A model generated the notes under the pieces. It made no database searches and was not told where the DNA came from. It saw nothing but the letters and a program-made list of their open reading frames with translations. A program made the translations under genes and the position numbers. A stretch of 49,438 nt of DNA from DASXUC01 sp036004445. Lineage in GTDB: Bacteria > Sysuimicrobiota > Sysuimicrobiia > Sysuimicrobiales > Kaftiobacteriaceae. Location of the stretch: assembly GCA_036004445.1 (NCBI GenBank), contig DASYRL010000055.1:1-49438 (forward strand). The letters are read 5' to 3'. This document shows, in pieces, positions 16,030 to 24,259 of this stretch (the stretch's first letter is position 1; each line of letters begins with the position of its first letter).

Positions 16030-16676
16030 AGCGTGCGAATCGCACAGCGGTCATCATCGCCAACGGTCGATTTCGTCCATCGTCCGCGCTGCGGGCGCTG
16101 GTCGCAGACGCGGAACTGCTGATCTGCGCGGACGGCGGCCTGCGCCACGCCCGCGCGCTCGGCCGGGCCCCGCAGCTTGTCGTAGGAGATTTTGACTCGG
16201 CCCCGCCCGCTCTGGCCGCGTGGGCCCGCAGGCACCGGGCGAAGCTGCTAACGTATCCGGAGGCCAAGGACAAGACCGACACCGAACTGGCGCTGGATGC
16301 AGCGGCCGCCCGCGGGATCCGGGAGATCGACTTCATCGCAGCGATGGGAGGCCGGCCCGATCACGCCCTGGCGAACCTGCTGCTCCTGGTGAGGGCCCGC
16401 CGCCTCGGGATCACCGCCCGGATCCACGACGGACGCTGCCTGCTGTTCCTCGTCGATGACGCGCGCCCGCTGCCGGCCGCGCGGGGAGACACGCTCTCGC
16501 TGATCGCCCTCTCGGAAAGTGTCGCCGGGGTGACGACCGCCGGCTTAGGGTATCCTTTGAAGGATGGGACGCTGGCGCTCGGGTCGTCGCTGGGCATCAG
16601 CAACGTGGTTCTGTCGGTACCCGCCGCGGTCTCAGTGGGGAACGGGTTGTTATTGGCTGTCCTGATACGGGGTTAG
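16026..16676 (+). CDS. thiN: Thiamine pyrophosphokinase
   Basis: 216 residues, GTG overlapping the thiT stop. Motifs of the family: ICADGGLRHA, VGDFDSAPP, YPEAKDKTDTELALDAA and GGRPDHALANL. It converts imported thiamine with ATP to TPP, which is the riboswitch ligand, completing uptake plus activation in one operon. Length matches the family. Confidence 0.94.
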   Translation: MKRANRTAVIIANGRFRPSSALRALVADAELLICADGGLRHARALGRAPQLVVGDFDSAPPALAAWARRHRAKLLTYPEAKDKTDTELALDAAAARGIREIDFIAAMGGRPDHALANLLLLVRARRLGITARIHDGRCLLFLVDDARPLPAARGDTLSLIALSESVAGVTTAGLGYPLKDGTLALGSSLGISNVVLSVPAAVSVGNGLLLAVLIRG

Positions 16677-16680
16677 AGGA

Positions 16681-17568
16681 TTGAGTGACTATCTGGTTCG
16701 CACCATCAGCGAGGATGGGACGGTCCGCGCCCTGGCGGCGGTGACGACCTCCACCGTCGAGCGCGCCAGGCGGCGGCACGGGACGGCTCCCACGGCGACG
16801 GCGGCGCTGGGCCGGACGCTGACCGCCGCCGGTCTGCTCGGTGCGACGCTGCGGGACGGTCAGACGGTCATGGTGCGGGTCCTCGGCGACGGGCCGCTGG
16901 GCGGGGTGCTGGCCAGCAGCGACGCCGCGGGAGCCGTCCGGGGCTACGTCGCGAATCCCGAAGTGTACCTGCCGCCCACGCCCGCCGGGAAGCTGGACGT
17001 CGGTGGGGCCGTGGGCCGGGGCACGCTGCACGTCACCGTGGACCTCGGGATGCGGGCGCGGGCGCCGTATCACGGGAGCGTGCCGCTCGTCTCCGGAGAA
17101 ATCGGTGAGGACTTGGCGTCGTACCTGGTGATCTCGCACCAGATTCCGTCCGTGGTCGCCCTCGGCGTGCTCGTGTCCCCTGAGGAGCGCGTGCTGGCCG
17201 CCGGCGGACTGATCGTGCAGCTGCTGCCGGGCGCCGACGGCGCGATCGCCCGGCGCCTCGAAGAGCGGGCGCGGGCGCTGCCGACCGTCACGTCAATGAT
17301 CAGCAGCGGGCGTTCTCCGGAGGACATGGTCACCGAGGCGCTGGGCGATCTCCCGATTCGGATCGTGGAACGCAAGGTGGTGCGGTTCCGCTGCCGCTGC
17401 TCCATCACGCGCGTGCGCGGAATGCTGGCCGTGCTGGGAGCTCAGGAACTGCGGGACATCCTCAACGAGCAGGGCCGGGTCGAGGTGCACTGCAACTTCT
17501 GCGCGCGGCGCTACGTACTGGACACAGATCAGGTCGAGGCGTTGATTCGGGACATCCGGGTGAACTGA
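16681..17568 (+). CDS. hslO: Redox-regulated chaperone Hsp33
   Basis: 295 residues with a TTG start behind TTAGAGGA. N-terminal substrate-binding domain LVRTISEDGTVRALAA, and the C-terminal zinc/redox centre C-R-C near residue 240 and C-N-F-C near residue 275, spaced as in Hsp33. Under oxidative stress the cysteines form disulfides, zinc is released and the protein becomes an ATP-independent holdase. It starts 4 bp after thiN, probably co-transcribed, and converges with rpmB. Confidence 0.95.
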   Translation: MSDYLVRTISEDGTVRALAAVTTSTVERARRRHGTAPTATAALGRTLTAAGLLGATLRDGQTVMVRVLGDGPLGGVLASSDAAGAVRGYVANPEVYLPPTPAGKLDVGGAVGRGTLHVTVDLGMRARAPYHGSVPLVSGEIGEDLASYLVISHQIPSVVALGVLVSPEERVLAAGGLIVQLLPGADGAIARRLEERARALPTVTSMISSGRSPEDMVTEALGDLPIRIVERKVVRFRCRCSITRVRGMLAVLGAQELRDILNEQGRVEVHCNFCARRYVLDTDQVEALIRDIRVN

Positions 17569-17571
17569 AGC

Positions 17572-17763
17572 TCAGGCCGTGCGCTGAAGCCGTCCGGACC
17601 GCAGGCAGGTCGTGCACACCAGCATCCGGCGCTTCGTGCCGCCGACGAAGCCGTGCACACGCTGCAGGTTTGGCATGAACCGCCGCTTGGTTTTCACCTT
17701 GGAGTGGCTGATTGAAGAGCCACTCGCCGGCCGCTTGCCGCAGATGTCACAGACTCTGGCCAC
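17572..17763 (-). CDS. rpmB: 50S ribosomal protein L28
   Basis: 63 residues from GTG 17763, with GAGGG upstream. Sequence ARVCDICGKRPASGSSISHS, then TKRRFMPNLQRV, then VCTTCLRSGR is textbook L28 of the zinc-binding type (CxxC plus CxxC). It is divergent from recG and convergent with hslO; its stop is 4 bp from the hslO stop. rpmB next to recG is a common arrangement in Bacillota. Confidence 0.95.
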   Translation of the reverse strand: MARVCDICGKRPASGSSISHSKVKTKRRFMPNLQRVHGFVGGTKRRMLVCTTCLRSGRLQRTA

Positions 17764-17865
17764 GCTTGAACCCTCAACTTCCAACCGAACTGAGGCACTC
17801 GTCACAGTGTAGCAGACAGACCAGGCAAGGGAAAGCCTGCGCGAAGCGTAGAACCATAGCGTGAG

Positions 17866-19989
17866 ATGGCCACGACGCGCCGCAGCGCTGTCCCTGCCCG
17901 ACTCTCCCCGCGGACCGCCCGTGACCCCTCGCCCCTTGCGGTGCCGGCGCAGTTCGTCCGGGGCGTCGGTCCCGTCCGCGCGGCTCAGCTCGCCCGATTG
18001 GGCCTGCACACGGTCGACGATCTGCTGCATCACAAGCCCGCCCGCTACGAAGATCGCAGTCATATTGCGGCCATCGCCGCGCTGGTCCCCGGCATGCGTC
18101 AGACGGCACAGGGAACCGTCGCCGCCGTCAGCGAACGCCGCCACGGGACGTACCAGTTCCAGGCCGCGCTGCGCGACGAGACCGGCGTGCTGCAGGCGAC
18201 CTGGTTCGGCCAGCGCTACCTCCGCAAGCTCATCCGGCGGGGGATGCGGGTGATCGTCTACGGGAAGGTCGATCGGTTCGCCGGACTGCAGATGGTCGTC
18301 GACGACTTCGAGATCCTCAGCGGTGACGCAGACGACACGCTGCACACTGCGCGGATCGTTCCGGTGCATCCCGCGACCGAGGGACTTCCACCGCGAACGC
18401 TGCGGACGATCATCGCCCACGCGCTGGACGTGCATGCGGCCGGCGCCCCGGAGCTCTTACCGGATTCGCTGCGGCACCGGTTCGGGTTTCCGGAGATCGC
18501 CGACGCGCTCCGGTCGCTGCACTTCCCGCGGACGATGGCTGAGGCCGACCGGGCGCGCCGCCGGCTGGCGTTTGAAGAGTTCCTCGTGCTGCAGGCTGGG
18601 CTGCTGCAGCGCAAACAGGCGCTGGATCGGATCGACAAAGGGGTGCGCTACCAGAAGGTGGACCCGCTGCTCCAGCGGCTGGTCGGGACGCTGCCGTACG
18701 CGCTGACCGGCGCGCAGGCGCGGGTGATAGCGGAGATCTCCCGCGACCTCCAACGCCCCCAGCCGATGAACCGGCTCCTGCAGGGCGATGTCGGATCGGG
18801 AAAGACGGTGATCGCCGCGGCGGCGCTGTGGCTGGCAATCGGCAACCGGCTGCAGGGGGCGCTGATGGCGCCGACCGAGATCCTGGCGGAGCAGCACTAC
18901 CTCACCGTCCGCCGGCTGCTGGCGCCGCTGCCGGTCACCGTCGGGTTGGTTACGGGCGGCGGAACCAAGCGGGCACGCGAGGCCCTCCGGCGCGACGTCG
19001 CGGCCGGAACGATTGATCTCGTCGTCGGCACGCATGCGCTGCTGGAGGCCGGCGTGACGTTCAAACGATTGGGCCTGGTCGTCGTCGACGAACAGCACAA
19101 GTTCGGCGTCATGCAGCGCGCGGCGCTCCGCCGGAAGGCGTTCCACCCCGACGTGCTGATCATGACCGCCACGCCGATTCCGCGCACGCTCTCGATGACG
19201 GTGTACGGCGACCTCGACGTGTCCGTGCTCGACGAACTGCCGCCGGGCCGCGGCATGGTCAAGACGCACGTGCGCGGGCCGGAGAAACGTCCGGAGGTGT
19301 ACGGTTGGGTCCGCGAGCAGGTGCTCGCAGGCCGCCAGGCGTTCGTGGTGTGCCCGCTCATCGAGGGGTCGGAGAAGCTGCAGGCCGAGGCGGCGGTGGC
19401 GCTTGCCGAGCGCCTCGCGCGCGAGATCTTCGCGGGCACTCCCGTCGGTCTGCTGCACGGCCGCCTCCCCGCCGACGAGAAGGACGCGGTGATGGACCGG
19501 TTCCGTCAAGGCGCGGTGAAGGTCCTCGTCGCGACTTCGGTGATCGAAGTGGGCATCGACGTGCCGCAGGCGACGATCATGGTGGTCGAGGATGCGGACC
19601 GGTTCGGGCTGGCGCAGCTCCATCAGCTGCGGGGCCGGATCGGGCGCGGGGCGGAAACCTCATTCTGCATCCTGCTGGCTTCGGCTCGGACGGAGGCGGC
19701 GCGGGAGCGCATGGACGTCATGGCCCAGACGAGAGACGGCTTTGTCGTCGCGCAGCGCGATCTCGAACTGCGCGGGCCGGGCGAGGTGTTTGGGACCAGG
19801 CAGCACGGTCTGCCCGACCTCCGGATTGCCGACGCGATCGCCGACCTCCCGCTGCTGGAAGCCGCGCGTCAGGAAGCCCAGCTGATCGTCGATCGCGATC
19901 CGCGCCTGGAGGAGCCGGGACACCGATCCCTGCGCGAGGCGGTCCAGACCCGGTTTGCGGCGCCTGGTGGGGCGAGCGCGGTCGGCTGA
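17866..19989 (+). CDS. recG: ATP-dependent DNA helicase RecG
   Basis: 707 residues. An N-terminal wedge/OB domain (helix-hairpin VRAAQLARLGLHTVDDLLHH and the OB strands around residues 80-160) precedes helicase motifs: LLQGDVGSGKT (I), VVVDEQHKFGV (II, DEQH box), MTATPIPRT (III), and QLRGRIGRG (VI), followed by the TRG-containing C-terminus RQHGLPDLRIAD. It remodels stalled replication forks and Holliday junctions. First gene of the rsmD-coaD block; rsmD overlaps by 35 bp. Confidence 0.97.
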   Translation: MATTRRSAVPARLSPRTARDPSPLAVPAQFVRGVGPVRAAQLARLGLHTVDDLLHHKPARYEDRSHIAAIAALVPGMRQTAQGTVAAVSERRHGTYQFQAALRDETGVLQATWFGQRYLRKLIRRGMRVIVYGKVDRFAGLQMVVDDFEILSGDADDTLHTARIVPVHPATEGLPPRTLRTIIAHALDVHAAGAPELLPDSLRHRFGFPEIADALRSLHFPRTMAEADRARRRLAFEEFLVLQAGLLQRKQALDRIDKGVRYQKVDPLLQRLVGTLPYALTGAQARVIAEISRDLQRPQPMNRLLQGDVGSGKTVIAAAALWLAIGNRLQGALMAPTEILAEQHYLTVRRLLAPLPVTVGLVTGGGTKRAREALRRDVAAGTIDLVVGTHALLEAGVTFKRLGLVVVDEQHKFGVMQRAALRRKAFHPDVLIMTATPIPRTLSMTVYGDLDVSVLDELPPGRGMVKTHVRGPEKRPEVYGWVREQVLAGRQAFVVCPLIEGSEKLQAEAAVALAERLAREIFAGTPVGLLHGRLPADEKDAVMDRFRQGAVKVLVATSVIEVGIDVPQATIMVVEDADRFGLAQLHQLRGRIGRGAETSFCILLASARTEAARERMDVMAQTRDGFVVAQRDLELRGPGEVFGTRQHGLPDLRIADAIADLPLLEAARQEAQLIVDRDPRLEEPGHRSLREAVQTRFAAPGGASAVG

Positions 19990-20542
19990 CTCTTCCCGCG
20001 AGCGGCGACGGCGGACACCCGGGGCCGCCGGGTTCCGGCCGACGTCCGGGTTGGTGCGTGACGCGCTGTTCAATATCCTCGCCGGCCGGGGGGAGCTCTC
20101 CGGGACCCGAGTGCTCGATTTGTTCGCCGGTACGGGGGCGCTCGGGCTGGAGGCGCTGCGCCGGGGAGCCGCGAGCGCGGTCTTCGTGGAGCACGACCGT
20201 GCGCTCGCCGACGCGATCCGTGCCCAGGGACGTGAGCGGGGCCTGGTCGGACGGATGGAAGTGTGGCGAAAGGATGCGGTGGCGGCGGTGCGCGAACTCG
20301 GCCGTGCCGGCCGACAGTTCGACCTGGTCATCCTGGATCCACCCTATGGGTTGCAGTGGATCCCGAAGGTCCTGCAGGCCGTCGTGGCCGGCGGCGTGGC
20401 CGCGCCCGGCGGTCTCATCGTCGCGGAAGGACATTGGCGGGATCGGGCGCCGGTCAGCGGGTTGGCGCTGGTGCGCGAAGCGCGCTACGGGGACACGGTG
20501 CTGTGGTTCTTTGAGCCGGTGAAGGAGGGAAACGCGCCATGA
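19955..20542 (+). CDS. rsmD: 16S rRNA (guanine(966)-N(2))-methyltransferase
   Basis: 195 residues, TTG start at 19955 chosen because MRRLVGRAR aligns with the family's start (M-R-x-x-x-G-x-A-R). SAM-binding motif VLDLFAGTGALGLEAL, substrate motif LVILDPPYG (DPPY) are intact. It methylates G966 of 16S rRNA during 30S assembly. The unusual Arg/Ser-rich stretch at residues 7-22 replaces the more regular strand of homologues. It overlaps recG and coaD, both typical neighbours. Confidence 0.94.
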   Translation: MRRLVGRARSADSSRERRRRTPGAAGFRPTSGLVRDALFNILAGRGELSGTRVLDLFAGTGALGLEALRRGAASAVFVEHDRALADAIRAQGRERGLVGRMEVWRKDAVAAVRELGRAGRQFDLVILDPPYGLQWIPKVLQAVVAGGVAAPGGLIVAEGHWRDRAPVSGLALVREARYGDTVLWFFEPVKEGNAP

Positions 20543-21021
20543 CGACCGCGGTCTACCCGGGGAGTTTCGATCCGGTGCATCTCGGCCACCTCGACGTGAT
20601 CGAGCGCGCGGCCCACGTGTTCGACTCGGTCATCGTCGCCGTGGCGAAGAACGCCGAGAAGTCGGCGCTGTTCACCGTCGAGGAACGCGTGCAGATGCTC
20701 CGCGAGGCCGTCGCCCATCTGCGGTCCGTCAGCGTCGATAGCTACGAGGGGCTGACGGTGGAATACGCGAACCGGCGCGGGGCGCGCGTGCTGGTGAAGG
20801 GGCTGCGCGCGATTGGGGACTTCGAGTCCGAACTCAAGCAGGCCGCGATGAACCAGCGCCTGCAGCCGGAGCTGGACACCGTGTTTTTCATGACCACGCC
20901 GGCGTACTTCTTCCTGTCGTCGAGCCTGATCCGCGAGGTGGCGCGGTTGCGCGGGGAGGTCGCGGGCCTGGTCCCCCCCGCCATCGAAGCGCGGCTGCGC
21001 GCCAAGTTCGGGCCGCGGTGA
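20539..21021 (+). CDS. coaD: Phosphopantetheine adenylyltransferase
   Basis: 160 residues. Nucleotidyltransferase motif GSFDPVHLGHLDVI at the N-terminus (T/H-x-G-H), VLVKGLRAIGDFESELKQA and the SSSLIREVA motif (S-S-T-x-x-R type). It catalyses 4'-phosphopantetheine plus ATP to dephospho-CoA. CoA made here also feeds the acyl-carrier-protein genes downstream. ATG overlaps the rsmD stop (ATGA). Confidence 0.97.
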   Translation: MTTAVYPGSFDPVHLGHLDVIERAAHVFDSVIVAVAKNAEKSALFTVEERVQMLREAVAHLRSVSVDSYEGLTVEYANRRGARVLVKGLRAIGDFESELKQAAMNQRLQPELDTVFFMTTPAYFFLSSSLIREVARLRGEVAGLVPPAIEARLRAKFGPR

Positions 21022-21052
21022 CATGCGGCCCACGCCCCCGCGCGAATCCGTG

Positions 21053-21493
21053 ATGGAGCTGCTGGACCGCCTCGAGGGCCTGATCGAGCGCAGCGCCGCG
21101 GTGCCGCTCACCGACAAGAAGATGGTCGATGCCGAGGCCGTGCTCGGGCTCCTCGAGATGATCCGCTCCGTGCTGCCCCTCGACCTGCACGAAGCGCACC
21201 GGCTGCGCGAGGAGATGGAGGCAAGGCACCGCGGGGCGCAGGACGACGCGCGGACGATCGTGGAAGAATCGCGCACCACCGCGCGGAAGATGATCGAGCA
21301 GAGCGAGGTGCTGCGCGAGATTCGCCGCCGGGCCGAAGACCTGCTCGCACAGGCGCAATCGGACGCGCGCGCCACGCGCGAGGGGGCGGATGCCTACGCG
21401 CGGCAGGCGCTGGACGAACTGGAGGGCCACGTCGTGCGCATCCTCGAGGCGATCCGCAAAGGACGCGATGTGTTGCAACGCGGCGGCGAGTAA
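21053..21493 (+). CDS. Coiled-coil protein conserved after coaD
   Basis: 146 residues from ATG 21053 (an earlier in-frame ATG is at 21023). Almost entirely helical: MELLDRLEGLIERS, VPLTDKKMVDAEAVLGLLEMI, then a long Glu/Arg/Ala coiled coil. Such DivIVA-like or ATP-synthase-b-like coiled-coil proteins follow coaD in many Bacillota genomes, without a clear function. The later start is preferred because the family begins with M-x-L-L-x-x-L-x-x-L. Confidence 0.8.
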   Translation: MELLDRLEGLIERSAAVPLTDKKMVDAEAVLGLLEMIRSVLPLDLHEAHRLREEMEARHRGAQDDARTIVEESRTTARKMIEQSEVLREIRRRAEDLLAQAQSDARATREGADAYARQALDELEGHVVRILEAIRKGRDVLQRGGE

Positions 21494-21502
21494 GCCTATA
21501 AT
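21473..21502 (+). promoter_or_regulatory. Predicted sigma-70 promoter before the DUF177-rpmF-fab operon
   Basis: TTGCAA (21473-21478), 18-bp spacer, consensus TATAAT (21497-21502), overlapping the end of the coiled-coil gene. Predicted transcription start near 21509 excludes ATG 21505 as start of the next gene and favours GTG 21532. Confidence 0.7.
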
Positions 21503-21531
21503 GAATGGATTTCGTCGGTGGTGGTGCTGTG

Positions 21532-22038
21532 GTGCGAATCGACGCGGGCGCGTTCGAAGCCGGCCAGGTGGTGCGGGCGCCCTTCGATGAACGCGTCGCC
21601 AGCGGCAGCAGCGACCTCATCCTTGACGCCCCGGTGACGGGGAATCTGGAACTCACGCGCACCCAGCTCTCCCTTCGTCTGCGGGGAACCGTCGGCACGG
21701 TCGCGACGATGGTCTGCGGCCGCTGTCTGACCGTGTTCGAGCGTCCGCACGAGGTCACCCTCGACGAAGAGTTTTCGCTCGGTTCGGACGAGCGGGCCGA
21801 CGCCGCGGAGGCAGAGTGGGTCGCGGGTCCTCAGCCCGTCCTCGACGTCACCGAGGTCATCCGGCAGCAGTTGCTGCTGGCGGTACCGATGGTTCCGCTG
21901 TGCCGGCCGGATTGCCGGGGTCTTTGTCCGGTCTGCGGGGCGAACCGGAACGAGACAGACTGCGGACACGACGGCCGTCCTGCCGATCCGCGGTGGGCGC
22001 CGCTGGCCAAGCTGAAGATCGAAGAGCGTGAATCGTGA
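21532..22038 (+). CDS. DUF177 (YceD-type) large-ribosome-associated protein
   Basis: 168 residues from GTG 21532, chosen because VRIDAGAF matches the family start and the promoter -10 lies upstream. Typical features: CGRCLTVFERP (CxxC), acidic middle with LDEEF, DVTEVIRQQLLLAVPMVPLC, and the C-terminal zinc-like cluster C-x3-C-x3-C-x2-C. YceD/DUF177 is almost always upstream of rpmF and is tied to 23S rRNA processing. Its stop codon lies inside the first units of repeat array C. Confidence 0.9.
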   Translation: MRIDAGAFEAGQVVRAPFDERVASGSSDLILDAPVTGNLELTRTQLSLRLRGTVGTVATMVCGRCLTVFERPHEVTLDEEFSLGSDERADAAEAEWVAGPQPVLDVTEVIRQQLLLAVPMVPLCRPDCRGLCPVCGANRNETDCGHDGRPADPRWAPLAKLKIEERES

Positions 22039-22109
22039 ATGGTGAATCGTGAATCGCAATGCGAGACGGCTCGGGTGTTCCGATTCACAATTCACGATTC
22101 ACTATTCAC
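22028..22109. repeat. Mirrored heptamer array C (GTGAATC units)
   Basis: Left arm 22028-22055 is four exact heptamers: GTGAATC, GTGAATG, GTGAATC, GTGAATC. Right arm 22082-22109 is four complementary heptamers: GATTCAC, AATTCAC, GATTCAC, TATTCAC. They can pair as a 28-bp stem, with mismatches only at the last base of some units, around a 26-nt loop. The left arm encodes the last residues and stop of DUF177; the right arm ends 20 nt before the rpmF start. Confidence 0.9.
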
Positions 22110-22129
22110 GACGTTAGGGGGTTAAGAGA

Positions 22130-22327
22130 ATGGGTATCCAGAAACACCGGCGCTCGCGTAAAGCCGGACTGACGCGGCGCGCCCACTGGCAGGCGAAGGC
22201 ACCGACGCTGGTCGAGTGCCCGCAGTGTCACAGCCAGATGCGCGCGCACCGCGTCTGTCCAACCTGCGGCTACTACGCCGGCCGCCAGGTCCAAGAGATC
22301 GAGGAAGCGGAGTCCAAGCGCAGTTGA
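22130..22327 (+). CDS. rpmF: 50S ribosomal protein L32
   Basis: 65 residues. MGIQKHRRSRKAGLTRRAHW, then VECPQCHSQM and VCPTCGYYAGRQV: two CxxC pairs bind zinc as in the C+ form of L32. RBS TAGGGGGTTAAGAG. DUF177-rpmF-fab is a widely conserved order linking translation with lipid synthesis, although plsX and fapR, often between rpmF and fabH, are missing here. Confidence 0.96.
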   Translation: MGIQKHRRSRKAGLTRRAHWQAKAPTLVECPQCHSQMRAHRVCPTCGYYAGRQVQEIEEAESKRS

Positions 22328-22328
22328 C

Positions 22329-23336
22329 GTGAGAGGCTCGACGATCACCGGGATCGGACGGTACGTTCCTGAGCGGGTGCTGACCAACGCGGAGCTCGAG
22401 CGGATGGTCGACACCTCCGATGAGTGGATCATGACCCGGACCGGCATCCGGGAGCGCCGGATCGCGGCTCCCGAGCAGGCGAGCTCGGACCTCGCCTACG
22501 AAGCCGCCGTCGAGGCGCTGGCCGGCGCCGGGCTCGACGCGGCGGACCTCGATCTCATCATCGTCGGCACGGCCAGCCCCGACATGCTCTTTCCGGCGAC
22601 CGCCTGTGTGCTGCAGGATCGCCTGGGGGCCCGCAACGCCGGGGCCTTCGATCTGTCCGCGGCCTGCAGCAGCTGGGGATACGGCGTGGCGATGGCTCAC
22701 GGCTACATCGCGGCCGAAGCCGCCCGCCACGTGCTGGTGGTTGGCGCGGAGACCCTCTCGAAGATCACCGACTGGAAAGACCGCAACACCTGCGTGCTGT
22801 TTGGCGATTCGGCCGGTGCCGTCGTGATGTCTCCGGCGGCTGTCGGAGCCGGCTTCCTCTCGTTCTACCTCGGCGCGGACGGCGCCGGCGGTCCGCTGAT
22901 CGCCTTGCCTGCCGGCGGATCGCGCATTCCGGCCAGCTATGAATCCGTCGAGCGGGGCCAGCACTACTTGAAGATGAACGGCCGCGAAGTGTACAAGTTC
23001 GCCGTACGCTGCATTCCCAAGGCGATCGAAGAAGCGGCCGCGCGCGCGGGCGTGGCACTGGAGGACGTGGACTATTTCATCCCGCACCAGGCGAACATCC
23101 GCATCATCGACGCGGCGGCGGAACGGTTGGGCCAGCCCCGCGAAAAGTTCTTCGTCAACGTACAGCGGTACGGTAATACTTCGTCGGCGTCGGTGCCGGT
23201 TGCGCTGTACGAGGCGGTGCACGCCGGGCGGATCACCGCCGGCGACCTGATCGTCATGGTCGCCTTCGGCGGCGGGCTGACCTGGGCCTCGTGCGCGATG
23301 CGCTGGACGATGGCGCCGGTGAACGCGAACTCGTGA
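22329..23336 (+). CDS. fabH: 3-oxoacyl-ACP synthase III
   Basis: 335 residues, GTG one base after the rpmF stop. The Cys-His-Asn triad is present: FDLSAACSSW (Cys about 113), IPHQANIRII (His about 253) and YGNTSSAS (Asn). It condenses acetyl-CoA (or branched acyl-CoA) with malonyl-ACP to start fatty-acid chains. First enzyme of the fab operon; overlaps fabD by 4 bp. Confidence 0.97.
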   Translation: MRGSTITGIGRYVPERVLTNAELERMVDTSDEWIMTRTGIRERRIAAPEQASSDLAYEAAVEALAGAGLDAADLDLIIVGTASPDMLFPATACVLQDRLGARNAGAFDLSAACSSWGYGVAMAHGYIAAEAARHVLVVGAETLSKITDWKDRNTCVLFGDSAGAVVMSPAAVGAGFLSFYLGADGAGGPLIALPAGGSRIPASYESVERGQHYLKMNGREVYKFAVRCIPKAIEEAAARAGVALEDVDYFIPHQANIRIIDAAAERLGQPREKFFVNVQRYGNTSSASVPVALYEAVHAGRITAGDLIVMVAFGGGLTWASCAMRWTMAPVNANS

Positions 23337-24259
23337 TTGCGTGGGTGTTTCCCGGGCAAGGCGCGCAGGTCGTGGGTATGGGCAGGGAGATGGCGCAGGC
23401 CTTTCCGTCCGCCCACGACGTCTTCATGCGTGCGAACGAGGCGCTGGGCTTTGACCTGGCCCGCGTGTGCTGGGACGGGCCCGACGACGCGCTCCGGCAG
23501 ACCGAAGTCACCCAGCCCGCGCTGTTGACCACCAGCACTGCGCTCTTCACGGTCCTGCGGGAGGCCGGTCACGCCCCGTCGCTTGCCGCCGGCCTGAGTC
23601 TGGGCGAGTACACTGCGCTCGTCTGCACCGGCGCGATGGATTTCGAGCCGGCCGTGCGCGTCGTGCGCAGCCGCGGAGCGTTCATGACCAGCGCCGCCGC
23701 GGGGCGCCCGACGGCAATGGCGGCCATCCTGGGCCTCGATGCCGACGCGGTGCGGGCGGTCTGTGTCGCTGCGTCGCACGCGGGTGTCGTCGAGCCGTCC
23801 AACTTCAACAGTCCGGGGCAGGTGGTCATTGCCGGCGATGAAGCCGCGGTGCGGGAGGGCATGGCCCAGGCGAAAACCGCGGGGGCGCGGCGGGCGGTGC
23901 TGCTGGCTGTCAGCGCGCCGTTTCATACCAGCCTGATGGCGCCTGCGGCAGCACGGCTCGCCGAAGCGCTGGCCGCCGTCGCAATCACGGCGCCGGCCGT
24001 GCCCGTCGTGAGCAACGTCACGGCCCAGCCCGTGGCCGCCCCCGACGAGATCCGCCGGCTGCTGGTCGCGCAGGTCGCCAGTCCGGTCCGGTGGGATGAT
24101 TCGGTGCGCACCATGGCCGCCGCGGGGACGGAGACGTTCGTGGAGATCGGCCCCGGCACGACGCTGTCCGGCCTGATCCGCCAGACGCTCGACGGGGTGC
24201 GCACCCTGCACGTCGAGGATCCAAAGTCGCTGGATGAGACGCTGCAGGCGCTGCAGTAA
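23333..24259 (+). CDS. fabD: Malonyl-CoA:ACP transacylase
   Basis: 308 residues from GTG 23333 (GTGA overlap with fabH); an earlier ATG at 23291 is rejected because the family starts right at I-A-W-V-F-P-G-Q-G. Catalytic serine in AGLSLGEYTALV, His in APFHTSLM, and the oxyanion Gln of FPGQGAQ. It loads malonate onto ACP. Confidence 0.96.
   Translation: MIAWVFPGQGAQVVGMGREMAQAFPSAHDVFMRANEALGFDLARVCWDGPDDALRQTEVTQPALLTTSTALFTVLREAGHAPSLAAGLSLGEYTALVCTGAMDFEPAVRVVRSRGAFMTSAAAGRPTAMAAILGLDADAVRAVCVAASHAGVVEPSNFNSPGQVVIAGDEAAVREGMAQAKTAGARRAVLLAVSAPFHTSLMAPAAARLAEALAAVAITAPAVPVVSNVTAQPVAAPDEIRRLLVAQVASPVRWDDSVRTMAAAGTETFVEIGPGTTLSGLIRQTLDGVRTLHVEDPKSLDETLQALQ

Noticed and set aside
17572..18435. 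Long minus-strand protein opposite recG, reaching into rpmB
   Set aside because: Only the last 63 codons (rpmB) are real; the rest is the antisense shadow of recG.
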